DNA from: Bordetella flabilis
GTDB taxonomy: Bacteria > Pseudomonadota > Gammaproteobacteria > Burkholderiales > Burkholderiaceae_B
NCBI RefSeq assembly: GCF_001676725.1
Contig: NZ_CP016172.1
Coordinates: 3,968,001-4,032,000 of the forward strand
Direction: 5' to 3'
Length of the DNA: 64,000 nt
Shown here: piece after piece, positions 1 to 10,884 of the stretch
Position numbering within the stretch: the first letter of the stretch is position 1
How the letters are laid out: the number at the start of each line of letters is the position of its first letter
The notes under the pieces: generated by a model
What the model was told of the DNA's origin: nothing
Database searches by the model: none
What the model saw: the letters and a program-made list of their open reading frames with translations, nothing else
Translations under genes and position numbers: made by a program

Positions 1-846
1 CCAGCCGTCCTCGGGCACTGCGTCGGACACCACCGGGATATACCGGAAGTCCGGCAGCGCCCCTGTCCAGGAGGCCGCGAGCGCGTCCATGTACAGGTCG
101 CGCGGCCGGCGGCCGCCCCAGTACAGCACGACCGGACGGCGCATCTGCTGGTGGATCATGTGTTCGACGATGGCCTTGATGGGCGCGAAGCCGGTGCCGC
201 TGGCCAGCAGGACTACCGGTTTGTCGCTGTCCTCGCGCAGGAAGAAAGAGCCGAACGGCCCTTCGATGCGCAGGATCTCCCGCTCTTTCATCTGCGTTGC
301 GCCCGCACCGAACACATGGTCCGTGAAATGGCCCCCGGGCATATGGCGGATATGCAGTTCCAGGGGACTGCCGGCATGCGGCGGGCTGGCCATGGAGTAG
401 CTGCGGCGGCGCCCCTCCTTGAGGATAAGTTCGATGTACTGCCCGGCATAGAATCGGAATGTCTCCGAAGCCGGCAATTGCAGCCGGATCACCGCCACAT
501 CGGGCGCCACGCGTTCGATGGCCTGCACACGCGACGGAAGCTTGCGGATCTGGATGTCGCTGGCCAGCCGCACCTCGGTGGATTCGATCTGCAGATCGGA
601 ACTGGGACGCGCCTGGCAGAACAAGGTATAGCCGGACGCAAGTTCTTCGGGCGCCAGGATTTGCGCCGGGTAAGGTCCCGCATCGTACTCCCCGGACAGC
701 ACCCTGCCCTTGCACGTCGAGCACGCGCCGCTGCGGCAGCTGTACGGCAGCACGATACCGGCCGCCAACGCGGCATCGAGCACGGTCTGCCCCGCTTCGA
801 CGTTGAACTGGTGTTGACTGGGCGAAATAGTGACCTGAAAGCTCAT
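1..846 (-). CDS. 2Fe-2S ferredoxin/FAD/NAD(P)H reductase (CDP-6-deoxy-delta-3,4-glucoseen reductase-like), partial
   Basis: An electron-transfer flavoprotein that would pass electrons from NAD(P)H through FAD to a 2Fe-2S centre and on to an unknown partner. The start is the ATG at 846; the C-terminus lies beyond the left edge, so 282 residues are seen. Residues 1-90 are a plant-type ferredoxin domain with cluster cysteines C37, C42, C45 and C77. An FAD-binding barrel follows with the RxYS-type motif (RSYSMASPP), then the start of the NAD-binding domain with GTGFAPIK. Families with this order include AscD/RfbI and oxygenase reductases. No sugar-biosynthesis genes are near, so the sugar-specific name is a homology label only. 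Confidence 0.85.
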   Translation of the reverse strand, partial: MSFQVTISPSQHQFNVEAGQTVLDAALAAGIVLPYSCRSGACSTCKGRVLSGEYDAGPYPAQILAPEELASGYTLFCQARPSSDLQIESTEVRLASDIQIRKLPSRVQAIERVAPDVAVIRLQLPASETFRFYAGQYIELILKEGRRRSYSMASPPHAGSPLELHIRHMPGGHFTDHVFGAGATQMKEREILRIEGPFGSFFLREDSDKPVVLLASGTGFAPIKAIVEHMIHQQMRRPVVLYWGGRRPRDLYMDALAASWTGALPDFRYIPVVSDAVPEDGW

Positions 847-901
847 GGTGCGATAGAAAGGTGTGGAGACGAACCCAAGCCTAGGGCCGAATCGGACATT
901 C

Positions 902-907
902 TATAAT
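902..907 (+). promoter_or_regulatory. Candidate -10 box for the SMR exporter gene
   Basis: A perfect TATAAT lies 66 bases before the ATG at 973. No good -35 hexamer is visible 16-18 bases upstream (the sequence there is GCCTAG-like). Transcription would start near 914 and leave a leader of about 60 nt. Confidence 0.35.
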
Positions 908-972
908 TTTTGCCGCTTCGGGGAAGGCGCCCCCGGAACCTCATCTGTCGCACGCGCCGGAAGGTCGACTCC

Positions 973-1290
973 ATGACGTGGTTCATTCTGGTACTGGCGG
1001 GCTTGTGTGAAGTGGTCTGGGCCGTGGGGCTGAAATACACGGACGGGTTCACTCGCATCGTGCCTTCCATCATTACTATCGTCGGCATGATCATCAGTGT
1101 ATGGCTCTTGGCCATTGCGATGCGTACGCTGCCCCTGGGCACTGCCTACGCCGTCTGGGTCGGCATCGGCACGATCGGCGCGTTCGTCGCGGGGGTGATC
1201 CTTTTCGGCGAAAGCGCCAGCGCGCTGCGGCTGATCAGTATCGCGCTGATACTGGTGGGCCTGGTCGGCCTGAAGCTGTCCGGCGCCTAG
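973..1290 (+). CDS. gdx: Small multidrug resistance (SMR) family guanidinium exporter, Gdx/SugE type
   Basis: A 105-residue inner-membrane protein, the usual SMR length, with four hydrophobic helices. The proton/substrate-coupling glutamate is E13. The following context EVVWAVGLK matches the Gdx (SugE) subfamily, characterised as proton-coupled guanidinium exporters, better than the EmrE-type multidrug pumps. I chose the ATG at 973 because it gives the family length and starts straight into helix 1; the in-frame extension upstream has no family-like sequence. The gene stands alone, divergent from the flavoprotein gene. Guanidinium as substrate is inferred from the subfamily. Confidence 0.88.
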   Translation: MTWFILVLAGLCEVVWAVGLKYTDGFTRIVPSIITIVGMIISVWLLAIAMRTLPLGTAYAVWVGIGTIGAFVAGVILFGESASALRLISIALILVGLVGLKLSGA

Positions 1291-1314
1291 CGGTGCCGCC
1301 TGCCGCGGGCGGGC

Positions 1315-2193
1315 TCAGAAATCCAGTTCGGCGGTCACGGGGTCGCCGACACGCAGCGTCGCGCCGGGCGGCGCGTCCACAATGGCGTTCTGGCCGAACA
1401 CCACACCGAGCTCGAAGCTGCGCGTGGCGGTGAGGGTCATGCCCGGTTCGTCGCCGCGGGCGCCGGTCGCCTGGTCCACATCCGGGATGTTGCAGCGGGT
1501 GCAGGGCTTGACCAAGGCCATCCTGACGGCATCGCCGCAGGTCAGCAAGGCGGTATGGTCCTCGTCGTAGGCGGCGAAATCCTCGCCGCCAATCACGATA
1601 TTGGGCCGGAAGCGGTTCATGGGCACGGGTTCCTTGCCGCGGGCGGCAAGGCGGTGATTCAACTCGTCCAGCGATGCCTGGTTCGCCACCAGCACCGGAT
1701 AGCCGTCGGCGAACCCGAACAGGTGCGCGCCCTCGAAGCCTGCGGACAAGTCGGGATGGGCCTGCCGCCAGCGGCCGATCCAATCGGCATTGGTGGCGCG
1801 TGCAGCACGGCCGATGTCGACCTTGAACAAACGGCACGGACGCTGCAGGTAGTCGCTGAACCACTGCGCGGCCGCGTTGCTTTCGGCGCGTGCCGCAAAG
1901 GTGTCGCGCCATACGGTTACCGGTTCCTCGGCCGCGGCGAGACCAGAGCCGTCCAGCGGGACATCGAACGCCGGCATGCCGGGCGCCTCCAGGCGCAATT
2001 GCGTGGCGGTCAAGCGGGTCCGGACCAGTGCCATGGCGGGCACCTGGCGCTGGGTCAGGAAGCGCGTGCCGGACATGACCAGCCAGCGCCGGTCGTGCGC
2101 AAAACCTGCCGTATCGATCAGGGAGGTCTCCAGGTCGATGCCGGCACAGGACTTGACCGGGTAGATATGAAGGCTGCGGATATGCAGGGACAT
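1315..2193 (-). CDS. MOSC domain-containing protein, YcbX-like without ferredoxin domain
   Basis: A 292-residue protein with an N-terminal MOSC beta-barrel domain (from the SLHIYPVKSC stretch, about residues 3-120) and a C-terminal MOSC domain (about 130-290). The conserved MOSC cysteine pair is C231/C234 in KPCTRCNIPD. MOSC proteins bind molybdenum cofactor; YcbX and mARC relatives reduce N-hydroxylated compounds. E. coli YcbX carries an extra C-terminal 2Fe-2S domain that is absent here, so a separate electron donor would be needed. The gene is co-directional with the ect operon and starts 89 bases after ectD ends, so read-through from ect is possible. Confidence 0.87.
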   Translation of the reverse strand: MSLHIRSLHIYPVKSCAGIDLETSLIDTAGFAHDRRWLVMSGTRFLTQRQVPAMALVRTRLTATQLRLEAPGMPAFDVPLDGSGLAAAEEPVTVWRDTFAARAESNAAAQWFSDYLQRPCRLFKVDIGRAARATNADWIGRWRQAHPDLSAGFEGAHLFGFADGYPVLVANQASLDELNHRLAARGKEPVPMNRFRPNIVIGGEDFAAYDEDHTALLTCGDAVRMALVKPCTRCNIPDVDQATGARGDEPGMTLTATRSFELGVVFGQNAIVDAPPGATLRVGDPVTAELDF

Positions 2194-2282
2194 GATGGCT
2201 GCGCCGGGAAAATCGGGACCCGGCGTAGCATATCAATAAACGGCCCCGGCGCGCCCTCGCCTCCCGCGGATCAGGCGCTCGG

Positions 2283-3206
2283 CTACCCGACCAGTTGCAA
2301 GGCCTTCAACGGTGTCAGGGCATTGAAGCTGGCCCGGGTGGCGATATGTTCGGGCCGTGGCGACAAGCCATACTTGGGCGCGCCCAGGGCATTTTCCACG
2401 CTGTTGTAGACCATGAAGACGTTCGCGCGCGGCCACGGCGAAATATTGCTGTTGGACCCATGCATGGTGTTGCAGTCGAAAAACACCACGGAACCGGCCT
2501 TCCCCGTCATCGCGCGTATACCGCCCTGCTCCACCAGCAACTGCAGGCTGACAGGGTCCGGCACCCCATATTCCTGTTTCTTCAACGATTGCTTGTAATG
2601 GTCGTCCGGCGTCTCGCCCACGCATGAGATGAAATGGCGGTGCGAGCCCGGTACCAGCATCAGCGGACCGTTGCAGGCGTTGTTGTCGCTCAGCAGCACG
2701 GAACAACTGAGCGCGCGCATGGAGGGCATGCCGTCCTCCACATGCCAGGTCTCGAAGTCCGAATGCCAGTAGAACTCCTTGCCCTTGAAGCCGGGCTTCA
2801 TATTGGCGCGCGACTGATGGATATACACCTCCGAGCCCAGGATCTGCCGTGCCACATTGATGAGGCGGGGATCGCGGGCCAGCCGCGAGATCAGCGGACT
2901 CAGCCGATGGACCATGAAGATGGAACGCACCGCGTTGCTGCCCGGCTCGGTGATCGCGGCTTCGCGCCGCGTGATGGCCGGATCGCGGGCCATGCGGCCG
3001 ACCTCGTCCATCAAGGCCTGGACCTCGGTGGCGGGCAACAGGTCCTCGATCATGAGGAAGCCATCGCGATCGTAGGACTGCACCTGTTGCTCGGACAGTG
3101 CCTGCGCATGACGGCCGTCACCGTAGACGACCGGATCGTGCCGCGCGACGATGGCGGCACTGCGGTCGGTACGCGACGCGTACCGGTCTTTGGCGGGTGA
3201 AATCAT
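2283..3206 (-). CDS. ectD: Ectoine 5-hydroxylase
   Basis: A non-haem Fe(II)/2-oxoglutarate dioxygenase that converts ectoine to 5-hydroxyectoine in the cytoplasm. It has 307 residues, the typical length, and belongs to the PhyH (phytanoyl-CoA dioxygenase) fold. The iron facial triad is visible as H148, D150 (WHSD) and H249. The EctD signature region around residues 242-260 (FFDCNTMHGSNSNISPWPR) is intact, which separates it from generic PhyH enzymes. It is the last gene of the ect operon, 11 bases after ectC. Its presence means the strain can probably make 5-hydroxyectoine as well as ectoine. Confidence 0.96.
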   Translation of the reverse strand: MISPAKDRYASRTDRSAAIVARHDPVVYGDGRHAQALSEQQVQSYDRDGFLMIEDLLPATEVQALMDEVGRMARDPAITRREAAITEPGSNAVRSIFMVHRLSPLISRLARDPRLINVARQILGSEVYIHQSRANMKPGFKGKEFYWHSDFETWHVEDGMPSMRALSCSVLLSDNNACNGPLMLVPGSHRHFISCVGETPDDHYKQSLKKQEYGVPDPVSLQLLVEQGGIRAMTGKAGSVVFFDCNTMHGSNSNISPWPRANVFMVYNSVENALGAPKYGLSPRPEHIATRASFNALTPLKALQLVG

Positions 3207-3217
3207 GGCATCTCCTT

Positions 3218-3616
3218 TCAGGCGGCGGCCTTTTCGGCCAAGGGATACACGCCGTTCTCGTCATGCACCTCCTGTCCGGTCAGCGGCGGGTTGAAGACGC
3301 AAATGACCCGCAGCGGTTTCTCACCGCCGCACAGCCAATGTTCGTCGTGCTCGTTCAACGCGTACACCACGCCCGGCCCCAGCTCGTAGCGCTTGCCGTC
3401 GGCGATGGTCTCGACGGCCCCGTCGCCTTCGATGCACCAGACCGCTTCCAGGTGGTTGCGATAGTGAATATGCGTCCGCGTACCCGGGAAAATGGTGGTT
3501 TCGTGAAAGGAAAAGCCCATGCCGTCCTTGCTCAGCAACACGCGGCGGCTCATCCAGGTGTCGGTACGGACTTCGTCCTTGGTCCCGATCACATCGTTGA
3601 CGTTGCGTACGATCAT
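3218..3616 (-). CDS. ectC: L-ectoine synthase
   Basis: A 132-residue cupin that cyclises N-gamma-acetyl-L-2,4-diaminobutyrate to ectoine, the last core step. The iron-binding residues described for characterised EctC enzymes fall at the same positions here: E57, Y85 and H93. The start ATG at 3616 overlaps the ectB stop codon by four bases (ATGA), which implies translational coupling and rules out the longer in-frame extension that would run through ectB. ectD follows after 11 bases. Confidence 0.97.
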   Translation of the reverse strand: MIVRNVNDVIGTKDEVRTDTWMSRRVLLSKDGMGFSFHETTIFPGTRTHIHYRNHLEAVWCIEGDGAVETIADGKRYELGPGVVYALNEHDEHWLCGGEKPLRVICVFNPPLTGQEVHDENGVYPLAEKAAA

Positions 3617-4920
3617 TGGCGCTTTCCTCCAAATTTGAGTATGCGGGCGGATTGCCCAGCTTCGGCGAGCACGTCGGCCACGCTCGCCTCGATGGCATCG
3701 AGGCCCCGCTTGAGCAGTTCGTCCTCGATGGTCAGGGCCGGCAGCACCTTCAAGACTTCGTCCTGCGCGCCGGACGTCTCGATGACGATGCCGCGCTCGA
3801 ATGCCTTGCGCGCGATGCGGTTGGCCATTTCCGGTTGCGCGGTCGTCACCAGGCCCTGGATCAGGCCCCGTCCGCGCACGGCCAGCCCACTGCCGGGATA
3901 GCTGTGCGCAAGGTTCTCCAGCCAATCGCGAACCAGCCGTTCCTTGCGCAGTACTTCGTGGGTGAACGCCTGGTCGGCCCAATAGGTATCGAGCGCGGCG
4001 GCGGCGGTCACGAAAGCCAGGTTGTTGCCGCGGAAGGTGCCGCTGTGAGCCCCCGGCTTCCAGACGTCCAGCTCCGGCTTCATCAGCACCAGCGACATGG
4101 GCAAGCCGAAGCCGGACAGCGACTTGGACAGGGTGATGATGTCGGGCCGGATGCCGGCGGTTTCGAAGCTGAAGAACGTGCCGGTGCGGCCGCAACCCAC
4201 CTGGATATCGTCCACGATGAGCAGCATGTCATGCCGGCGGCACAGTTTTTCCAGCTCCTTGAGCCAGCGCAGCGTCGCCACGTTCACGCCGCCCTCGCCC
4301 TGCACGGTTTCGACGATCACGGCCGCGGGCTTATCCATGCCGCTGCTCGGATCGTCCAGCATGCGTTCCAGATAGGCCATCGTGTCCACGTCGGGACCGA
4401 AATAGCCGTCATAGGGCATGAAGGTGGTATTGCCCAACGCATAGCCCGCGGCATCGCGGAACTTGGCGTTGGCGGTGGCCTGCAAGGATCCGCCGCTCAC
4501 ACCGTGGAAGGCATGCGTGAAGGAAATGATGTTGGAGCGGCCCTTCACCTGGCGCGCGATCTTCAGCGCCGCCTCGACGGCATTGGTGCCCGTGGGCCCG
4601 GTGAACTGCAGGGTGTATTGCCACTTGCGCGGCGCCAGCAGGACGCGGTCCACGGTCTCCAGGAAGTACTTCTTGGCGCTGGTGGCCATGTCCAGGCCAT
4701 GGACGACGCCATCCGACGCCAGATAATCGATGAGCCGGGACTTGAACAGCGGATTGTTGTGTCCGTAGTTGAGCGTGCCGGCGCCGCTGAAGAAATCGAT
4801 GTACTCGGTGCCTTCCTCGTCGATCAGCAGCGAACCGCGCGCCTGGCTGAAAATCACCGGAAAAGAGCGTATGTAGCCGCGTACCTCTGACTCCATGCGA
4901 TCGAAGATTTTCAAGTCCAT
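3613..4920 (-). CDS. ectB: Diaminobutyrate-2-oxoglutarate transaminase
   Basis: A PLP-dependent class III aminotransferase of 435 residues. It makes L-2,4-diaminobutyrate from aspartate semialdehyde with glutamate as donor, the first ectoine-specific step. The predicted Schiff-base lysine is K266 in ITLSKSLSGFG, and D237 in the LLIVDDIQ segment should contact the PLP ring nitrogen. The start ATG at 4920 gives the family N-terminus (MDLKIFDRMESEVRGY) and has GGGAGAAC just upstream. It is separated from ectA by 97 bases and overlaps ectC by four. Confidence 0.97.
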   Translation of the reverse strand: MDLKIFDRMESEVRGYIRSFPVIFSQARGSLLIDEEGTEYIDFFSGAGTLNYGHNNPLFKSRLIDYLASDGVVHGLDMATSAKKYFLETVDRVLLAPRKWQYTLQFTGPTGTNAVEAALKIARQVKGRSNIISFTHAFHGVSGGSLQATANAKFRDAAGYALGNTTFMPYDGYFGPDVDTMAYLERMLDDPSSGMDKPAAVIVETVQGEGGVNVATLRWLKELEKLCRRHDMLLIVDDIQVGCGRTGTFFSFETAGIRPDIITLSKSLSGFGLPMSLVLMKPELDVWKPGAHSGTFRGNNLAFVTAAAALDTYWADQAFTHEVLRKERLVRDWLENLAHSYPGSGLAVRGRGLIQGLVTTAQPEMANRIARKAFERGIVIETSGAQDEVLKVLPALTIEDELLKRGLDAIEASVADVLAEAGQSARILKFGGKRQ

Positions 4921-5017
4921 GTGTTGTTCTCCCTTCTGATGGTGGAAAGCGGGAAACCGCGCACCGCCATGCGGCGCGTGGTGTTCCGTGAATATGGCGG
5001 GATGCCGGGGCACCCGC

Positions 5018-5560
5018 TCAAGGCGGGATCGACGCGAACGGGCCGATCCGGAGCAGCATCTCGTCGTCGTGATCGGCCTGCCCGAAAAGCTGCCTGTCGA
5101 AGAACGGCTGCTCCACGAGATGCGCGCCCAGGTCCGCGGCCAGCGCGACGAAGGTCCGGCGCGAGGGCACGTTGTCCGGCCCGACCGTGGTTTCCAGATG
5201 GCGGATATCCGCCAGGCCCGGCCGACGCAGGAGCGCATGCAACATGTGGCGCGCCAGGCCTAGTCCACGCGCGCGCTCATGCACGGCGACCTGCCATACG
5301 AACAGATGTTGCGGCGTTTCGGGCGGCACGTAGGCCGACACGAAGCCGTCGATGCTGCCGCCGCCGCTCTCGGCCACCACGCAGGTGGCGCGGAAATGGG
5401 CGCAGAGCAACAGGTATGCATAGATCGAGTTGCGGTCCAGCGGAGGGCACTCGCAGACCAGGCGATGGATGGCCGCGCCGTCTTCTATACGCGGCGCGCG
5501 CAACGTGTGGGAAACGCTCGATCGAGGGGTGGGCGGGGTGTGGGTGGCCGCTACCGTCAT
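5018..5560 (-). CDS. ectA: L-2,4-diaminobutyrate acetyltransferase
   Basis: A GNAT-fold enzyme of 180 residues that acetylates diaminobutyrate from acetyl-CoA, giving N-gamma-acetyldiaminobutyrate. The acetyl-CoA-binding segment is visible as the [15 protein letters not shown] stretch in the middle of the protein, and [10 protein letters not shown] lies near the end as in EctA proteins. The start ATG at 5560 overlaps the ectR stop by four bases (ATGA), so regulator and first enzyme are probably made from one transcript with coupled translation. Confidence 0.95.
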   Translation of the reverse strand: MTVAATHTPPTPRSSVSHTLRAPRIEDGAAIHRLVCECPPLDRNSIYAYLLLCAHFRATCVVAESGGGSIDGFVSAYVPPETPQHLFVWQVAVHERARGLGLARHMLHALLRRPGLADIRHLETTVGPDNVPSRRTFVALAADLGAHLVEQPFFDRQLFGQADHDDEMLLRIGPFASIPP

Positions 5561-6123
5561 ACCACCAGACCGGATTCCGGCGCCGGACCGCCAGTGGGCA
5601 TATCGAGAATGGGCGAGGCCGCATCATGCGCGTCCACAGGCGCGGCCTGGCCGTCCTGCTCCATCAGCGCGACGATGCGTTCCAGCGACAGGGTGATAGT
5701 TGCCTGCTCCAGTTCGGGCAAGGCATTGAGCGCGTCTGCCAGGTGCTTCTGCAGTGGGGACGGCGCCTCGCGGGCGAGTTCGACCCCGGCCGTCGTCGCG
5801 GTGACGAATACCGTGCGACGGTCTTCCCTGCCGCGTTCCCGACGAACCAGGCCCTTGTCTTCCAGACGGTCCAGGATGCCGACCACGGTGCTGGGGCTGA
5901 CATGGATCTCGCGACTGATGGCGGTGGAGGTCAGCGGGCCGAGCGCGATCACGGTGCGCAGGCACATGAGCTGGGGCGCGGTGATATGGCTGACCGCCGC
6001 CAGTTGCCGCGAATGCAGCGCGATGGAGCGGGTGATCCGCCGCAACGCGCGCAGGATGCGCAGGTCGTATTGGTGCGGCACCGGCGCGGGGACCGTAGCG
6101 GGGGCATGGATATCGTCTGTCAT
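5557..6123 (-). CDS. ectR: MarR-family regulator of the ectoine operon
   Basis: A 188-residue winged-helix MarR protein. The DNA-binding region is the [28 protein letters not shown] stretch with the DRRTVFV wing after it. MarR-type EctR proteins repress ect genes in methylotrophs; the same role is inferred here from its position as first gene of the operon and its four-base overlap with ectA. I chose the ATG at 6123; a GTG start at 6186 is in frame but has no ribosome binding site and would place codons inside a repeat array. An AAGGAA lies about 12 bases before the ATG. Confidence 0.9.
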   Translation of the reverse strand: MTDDIHAPATVPAPVPHQYDLRILRALRRITRSIALHSRQLAAVSHITAPQLMCLRTVIALGPLTSTAISREIHVSPSTVVGILDRLEDKGLVRRERGREDRRTVFVTATTAGVELAREAPSPLQKHLADALNALPELEQATITLSLERIVALMEQDGQAAPVDAHDAASPILDMPTGGPAPESGLVV

Positions 6124-6235
6124 CGAGATCGCTGTATTCCTTTCGACCCGATTCGATTTCGACCCGGCTGCTTCAGGCCGATTCACGTCGATTCAGGTCC
6201 GATTCACCGGGCCGTCCAGCCCGGATCAGATCATT
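6124..6235 (-). repeat. Helically spaced CGATTC repeats in the ectR leader
   Basis: On the + strand CGATTC occurs at 6149, 6179, 6189 and 6200, so the spacings are 30, 10 and 11 bases, close to whole helical turns. The last three copies are CGATTCA. A separate ten-base word TTTCGACCCG is repeated exactly at 6141 and 6157. All lie between the candidate ectR promoter and its ATG. Confidence 0.7.
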
Positions 6236-6242
6236 TCGAGTC

Positions 6243-6295
6243 AATTCATTTCAGTAGAACTTTGTACTATCAAAGTTAATTCAACCGAACTTACT
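6243..6295 (-). promoter_or_regulatory. Candidate EctR operator: inverted repeat plus direct repeats
   Basis: AT-rich segment. It holds a perfect inverted repeat AACTTTG (6258-6264) and CAAAGTT (6271-6277) with a six-base spacer. It also has a direct repeat of the pattern AATTCA...GAACTT...ACT at 6243-6268 and, more tightly spaced, at 6279-6295. The dyad size fits a MarR-type site; binding is inferred. Confidence 0.5.
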
Positions 6296-6319
6296 TCTGT
6301 CGAATTGATTTGAGTACGA

Positions 6320-6348
6320 ATTATATCGGCACAATGAGATTCTGGGAA
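6320..6348 (-). promoter_or_regulatory. Candidate sigma-70 promoter of the ect operon
   Basis: Read on the minus strand, TTCCCA (6348-6343), a 17-base spacer and a perfect TATAAT (6325-6320). Transcription would start near 6313, leaving a leader of about 190 nt that carries the inverted repeat and the CGATTC array. Confidence 0.45.
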
Positions 6349-6382
6349 GCCGCCTGCAGCAAAGTTGCAGGGCGTCGGCGCG

Positions 6383-6423
6383 AAAAAAAACCCCAAAGCT
6401 CGGACGAGGTCCGGGCTTTGGGG
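6383..6423 (-). terminator. Rho-independent terminator of parC
   Basis: On the minus strand a 15-position stem (6423-6409 with 6405-6391, one mismatch) and a three-base loop are followed directly by eight T residues (6390-6383). It lies 80 bases after the parC stop codon, a textbook intrinsic terminator separating parC from ectR. Confidence 0.9.
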
Positions 6424-6503
6424 TGCGGTACGGATTTCGGAGGCGCCTATGCCGCGCTGTGCCGACCTGTCCTCGCGAACAGGCACGGCGCGGCCGTCGT
6501 CCC

Positions 6504-8813
6504 TTACAAGACGGGTGACAGCACCGGTTGCTTGGGCCGCACATCCAGCTGTCGCCCCTTGCGGGCACGCTTGCCGACATAGGCGGCGAGGTCGGTCCCG
6601 ACCAGGATGTCCTCCACCTGCTTGTTGCGATAGGTACCGGTGGCGCGCAGCCCCGCCGGCCCGATGGGCACCACCTGGGACATGCGGTCGTTGGCATCCA
6701 GGCCCATCAGGATGGTGCCGCGGCCACCGCCGGCCAGCACCTTGACCTCGTCCAGGCCGAAGAGCAGGAACTTGCCCTTGGCAGACAGCAGCGCCAGTTG
6801 ATGGGCGCCCGGGAAGACCGGCACCGGCCGCAACAGCGCGTCGCCGTCCTCCAGCGTCACGAATTGCTTGCCACCGCGCTGGCGGCTGGTCATGTCGGAC
6901 AGCTTGGCGATGAAGCCATACCCGCCCTGGGTCGCGAACAACCAGCGCGTATCCGGCGCCGCGGCGATCATGTGCACGATGCGCGTCCCCGATGCCAGGT
7001 CGACCATGGTGGTGACAGGTTGGCCATCCCCGCGGGCCGATGGCAGGGCCGCGACGGCCACGGTATAGGCGCGGCCGTTGTCGCCCAGCGCGATCAGGGT
7101 ATCCGTAGTACGGCATTCGAAAGCTCCGTACAGGTCGTCGCCCTGCTTGAAGCCGAACTGCGCGGCATCGTGCCCATGCCCCTGGCGAGCGCGCAGCCAA
7201 CCCTTCTGCGATACGATCACCGTCACCGGCTCGTCCACCACGCGTGTTTCCATGACGGCGCGCTCGGCCGCCTGGATGAGCGTGCGCCGCCCGTCGCCAT
7301 ACTGCTTGGCGTCCGCTTCGATTTCGCGCACGATCAGGCGCTTGAGCGAAGCGGGATTGTCCAGCAGCTCCTGCAGCTTGGCTTGCTCTTCGCGCTTGCT
7401 GCTCAGCTCCTGTTCGACCTTGATGCCATCCAGGCGGGCGAGTTGCCGCAGGCGCATTTCAAGAATGTCCTCCGCCTGGCGTTCGCTCAGTTTGAAGCGT
7501 GCCATCAAGGCAGCGCGCGGTTCGTCGGACTCGCGGATGGTCTGGATGACCTCGTCGACATTCAGGTACACCACCATGCGCCCTTCCAGCACATGGATGC
7601 GGTCGATCACCTTGTCCAGCCGGTGGCGCGTGCGGCGGGTCACCGTATCGGTACGGAAGGCCAGCCATTCCAGCAGGATTTCGCGCAGCGGCTTCTGCCG
7701 CGGACGGCCGTCGGTGCCGATGCAGACCAGGTTGACCGGAACGCTGTTCTCCATGCTGGTTTGCGCCAGCAGGATATTGACGAACTCGTCCCGATCAACG
7801 CGCGAGGTCTTGGGCTCGAACACCAGGCGCACGGCGGCATCCTTGCCCGACTCGTCGCGCACGGCATCCAGCAGCGCCAGCATTTGCGCCTTGGCCTGCT
7901 GCTGTTCGGCGGTCAATGCCTTCTTCCCCGCCTTGACCTTGGGATTGGTCAGTTCCTCGATCTCTTCAAGGACACGCTGGCCGGATGTCCCGGGCGGCAG
8001 CTCCGTGACTACCAACTGCCATTGCCCCCGCGCCAGTTCCTCGAACTGCCAGCGTGCCCGCGCCTTCAGCGAGCCGCGGCCGCTGTTGTAGATCTGGGCG
8101 ATGTCCTCGGCGGGAGTGATGATCTGCGCCCCCCCGGCGAAGTCGGGGCCGGGCACCATGGCATAGAGTTCCTCGTCCGCGAGCCTCGGTTGCTTGAGCA
8201 AGGCGACGCAGGCCTGCGCGATCTCGCGCAGGTTGTGCGACGGAATCTCGGTGGCCATGCCCACCGCGATGCCGGAAGCCCCGTTCAGCAGCATCATCGG
8301 CAGCCGCGCCGGCAGCATCTGCGGCTCCTGGTGGCTGCCGTCGTAGTTCGGAATGAAGTCGACCGTGCCTTCTTCCAGCTCGTCGAGCAGAAGACGTGCG
8401 ATGGGGGTAAGGCGGGCCTCGGTATAGCGCATGGCCGCGGCGTTGTCGCCGTCGCGCGAGCCGAAGTTGCCCTGCCCGTCCACCAGGGGATAGCGCAGGG
8501 TGAAGCTTTGCGCCATGCGGACCATGGCGTCGTAGGCCGCCTGGTCGCCGTGCGGGTGGTACTTGCCCAGCACGTCGCCCACCACGCGGGCGGATTTGAC
8601 GGGCTTGGCGTTGGGGCCCAGGCCCATGGCCTGCATCGCATAGAGGATGCGTCGCTGCACGGGTTTCTGGCCGTCGCCCACGTCGGGCAAGGCGCGGCCC
8701 CGCACGACGGATACGGCGTAATCCAGGTACGCCTGTTCGGCATAACGCCCCAGGGTGATGGCGGCATCACCCGATTCGGTGTCGAACAGGCCAGGTTGAT
8801 TGCTGTCGGTCAT
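6504..8813 (-). CDS. parC: DNA topoisomerase IV subunit A
   Basis: The DNA-breaking and rejoining subunit of topoisomerase IV (with ParE), which decatenates sister chromosomes. It has 769 residues: winged-helix/tower core to about 490, then a beta-pinwheel C-terminal domain. The catalytic tyrosine is Y130 in [10 protein letters not shown]. The quinolone-resistance region reads [12 protein letters not shown], so Q91 occupies the place of E. coli Ser80 and D95 that of Glu84. ParC is told from GyrA by its pairing with parE and by the lack of a GyrA-box (QRRGGKG-type) C-terminal signature of usual form. parE lies 71 bases upstream on the same strand. Confidence 0.94.
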   Translation of the reverse strand: MTDSNQPGLFDTESGDAAITLGRYAEQAYLDYAVSVVRGRALPDVGDGQKPVQRRILYAMQAMGLGPNAKPVKSARVVGDVLGKYHPHGDQAAYDAMVRMAQSFTLRYPLVDGQGNFGSRDGDNAAAMRYTEARLTPIARLLLDELEEGTVDFIPNYDGSHQEPQMLPARLPMMLLNGASGIAVGMATEIPSHNLREIAQACVALLKQPRLADEELYAMVPGPDFAGGAQIITPAEDIAQIYNSGRGSLKARARWQFEELARGQWQLVVTELPPGTSGQRVLEEIEELTNPKVKAGKKALTAEQQQAKAQMLALLDAVRDESGKDAAVRLVFEPKTSRVDRDEFVNILLAQTSMENSVPVNLVCIGTDGRPRQKPLREILLEWLAFRTDTVTRRTRHRLDKVIDRIHVLEGRMVVYLNVDEVIQTIRESDEPRAALMARFKLSERQAEDILEMRLRQLARLDGIKVEQELSSKREEQAKLQELLDNPASLKRLIVREIEADAKQYGDGRRTLIQAAERAVMETRVVDEPVTVIVSQKGWLRARQGHGHDAAQFGFKQGDDLYGAFECRTTDTLIALGDNGRAYTVAVAALPSARGDGQPVTTMVDLASGTRIVHMIAAAPDTRWLFATQGGYGFIAKLSDMTSRQRGGKQFVTLEDGDALLRPVPVFPGAHQLALLSAKGKFLLFGLDEVKVLAGGGRGTILMGLDANDRMSQVVPIGPAGLRATGTYRNKQVEDILVGTDLAAYVGKRARKGRQLDVRPKQPVLSPVL

Positions 8814-8884
8814 GGTGTCGCGGTAAGTTGCGCCGGGCGGCGGATGCGCCGCGGCCCGATATCAGGCCGCGGATGCGTGGATAG

Positions 8885-10846
<1,962 letters not shown>

Positions 10847-10847
10847 G

Positions 10848-10884
10848 TTATCCCCAACATCTGTGGAAAAAAACCGACATTCTA
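10848..10884 (-). promoter_or_regulatory. parE leader: candidate -10 box and two DnaA-box-like sites
   Basis: On the minus strand a TAGAAT (about 10882-10877) could be a -10 box. Between it and the TTG start are TTTTCCACA (10870-10862, minus strand; fits the relaxed DnaA box TTWTNCACA) and TTATCCCCA (10848-10856, plus strand; one mismatch to TTATCCACA), facing one another five bases apart. Confidence 0.3.

Noticed and set aside
914..972. Possible guanidine riboswitch before gdx
   Set aside because: I looked for the paired ACGR-loop hairpins and for the conserved guanidine-I and -III cores and found none.
6124..6186. Longer ectR protein from the GTG at 6186
   Set aside because: No ribosome binding site precedes the GTG, and the extra residues would be encoded by the repeat array.
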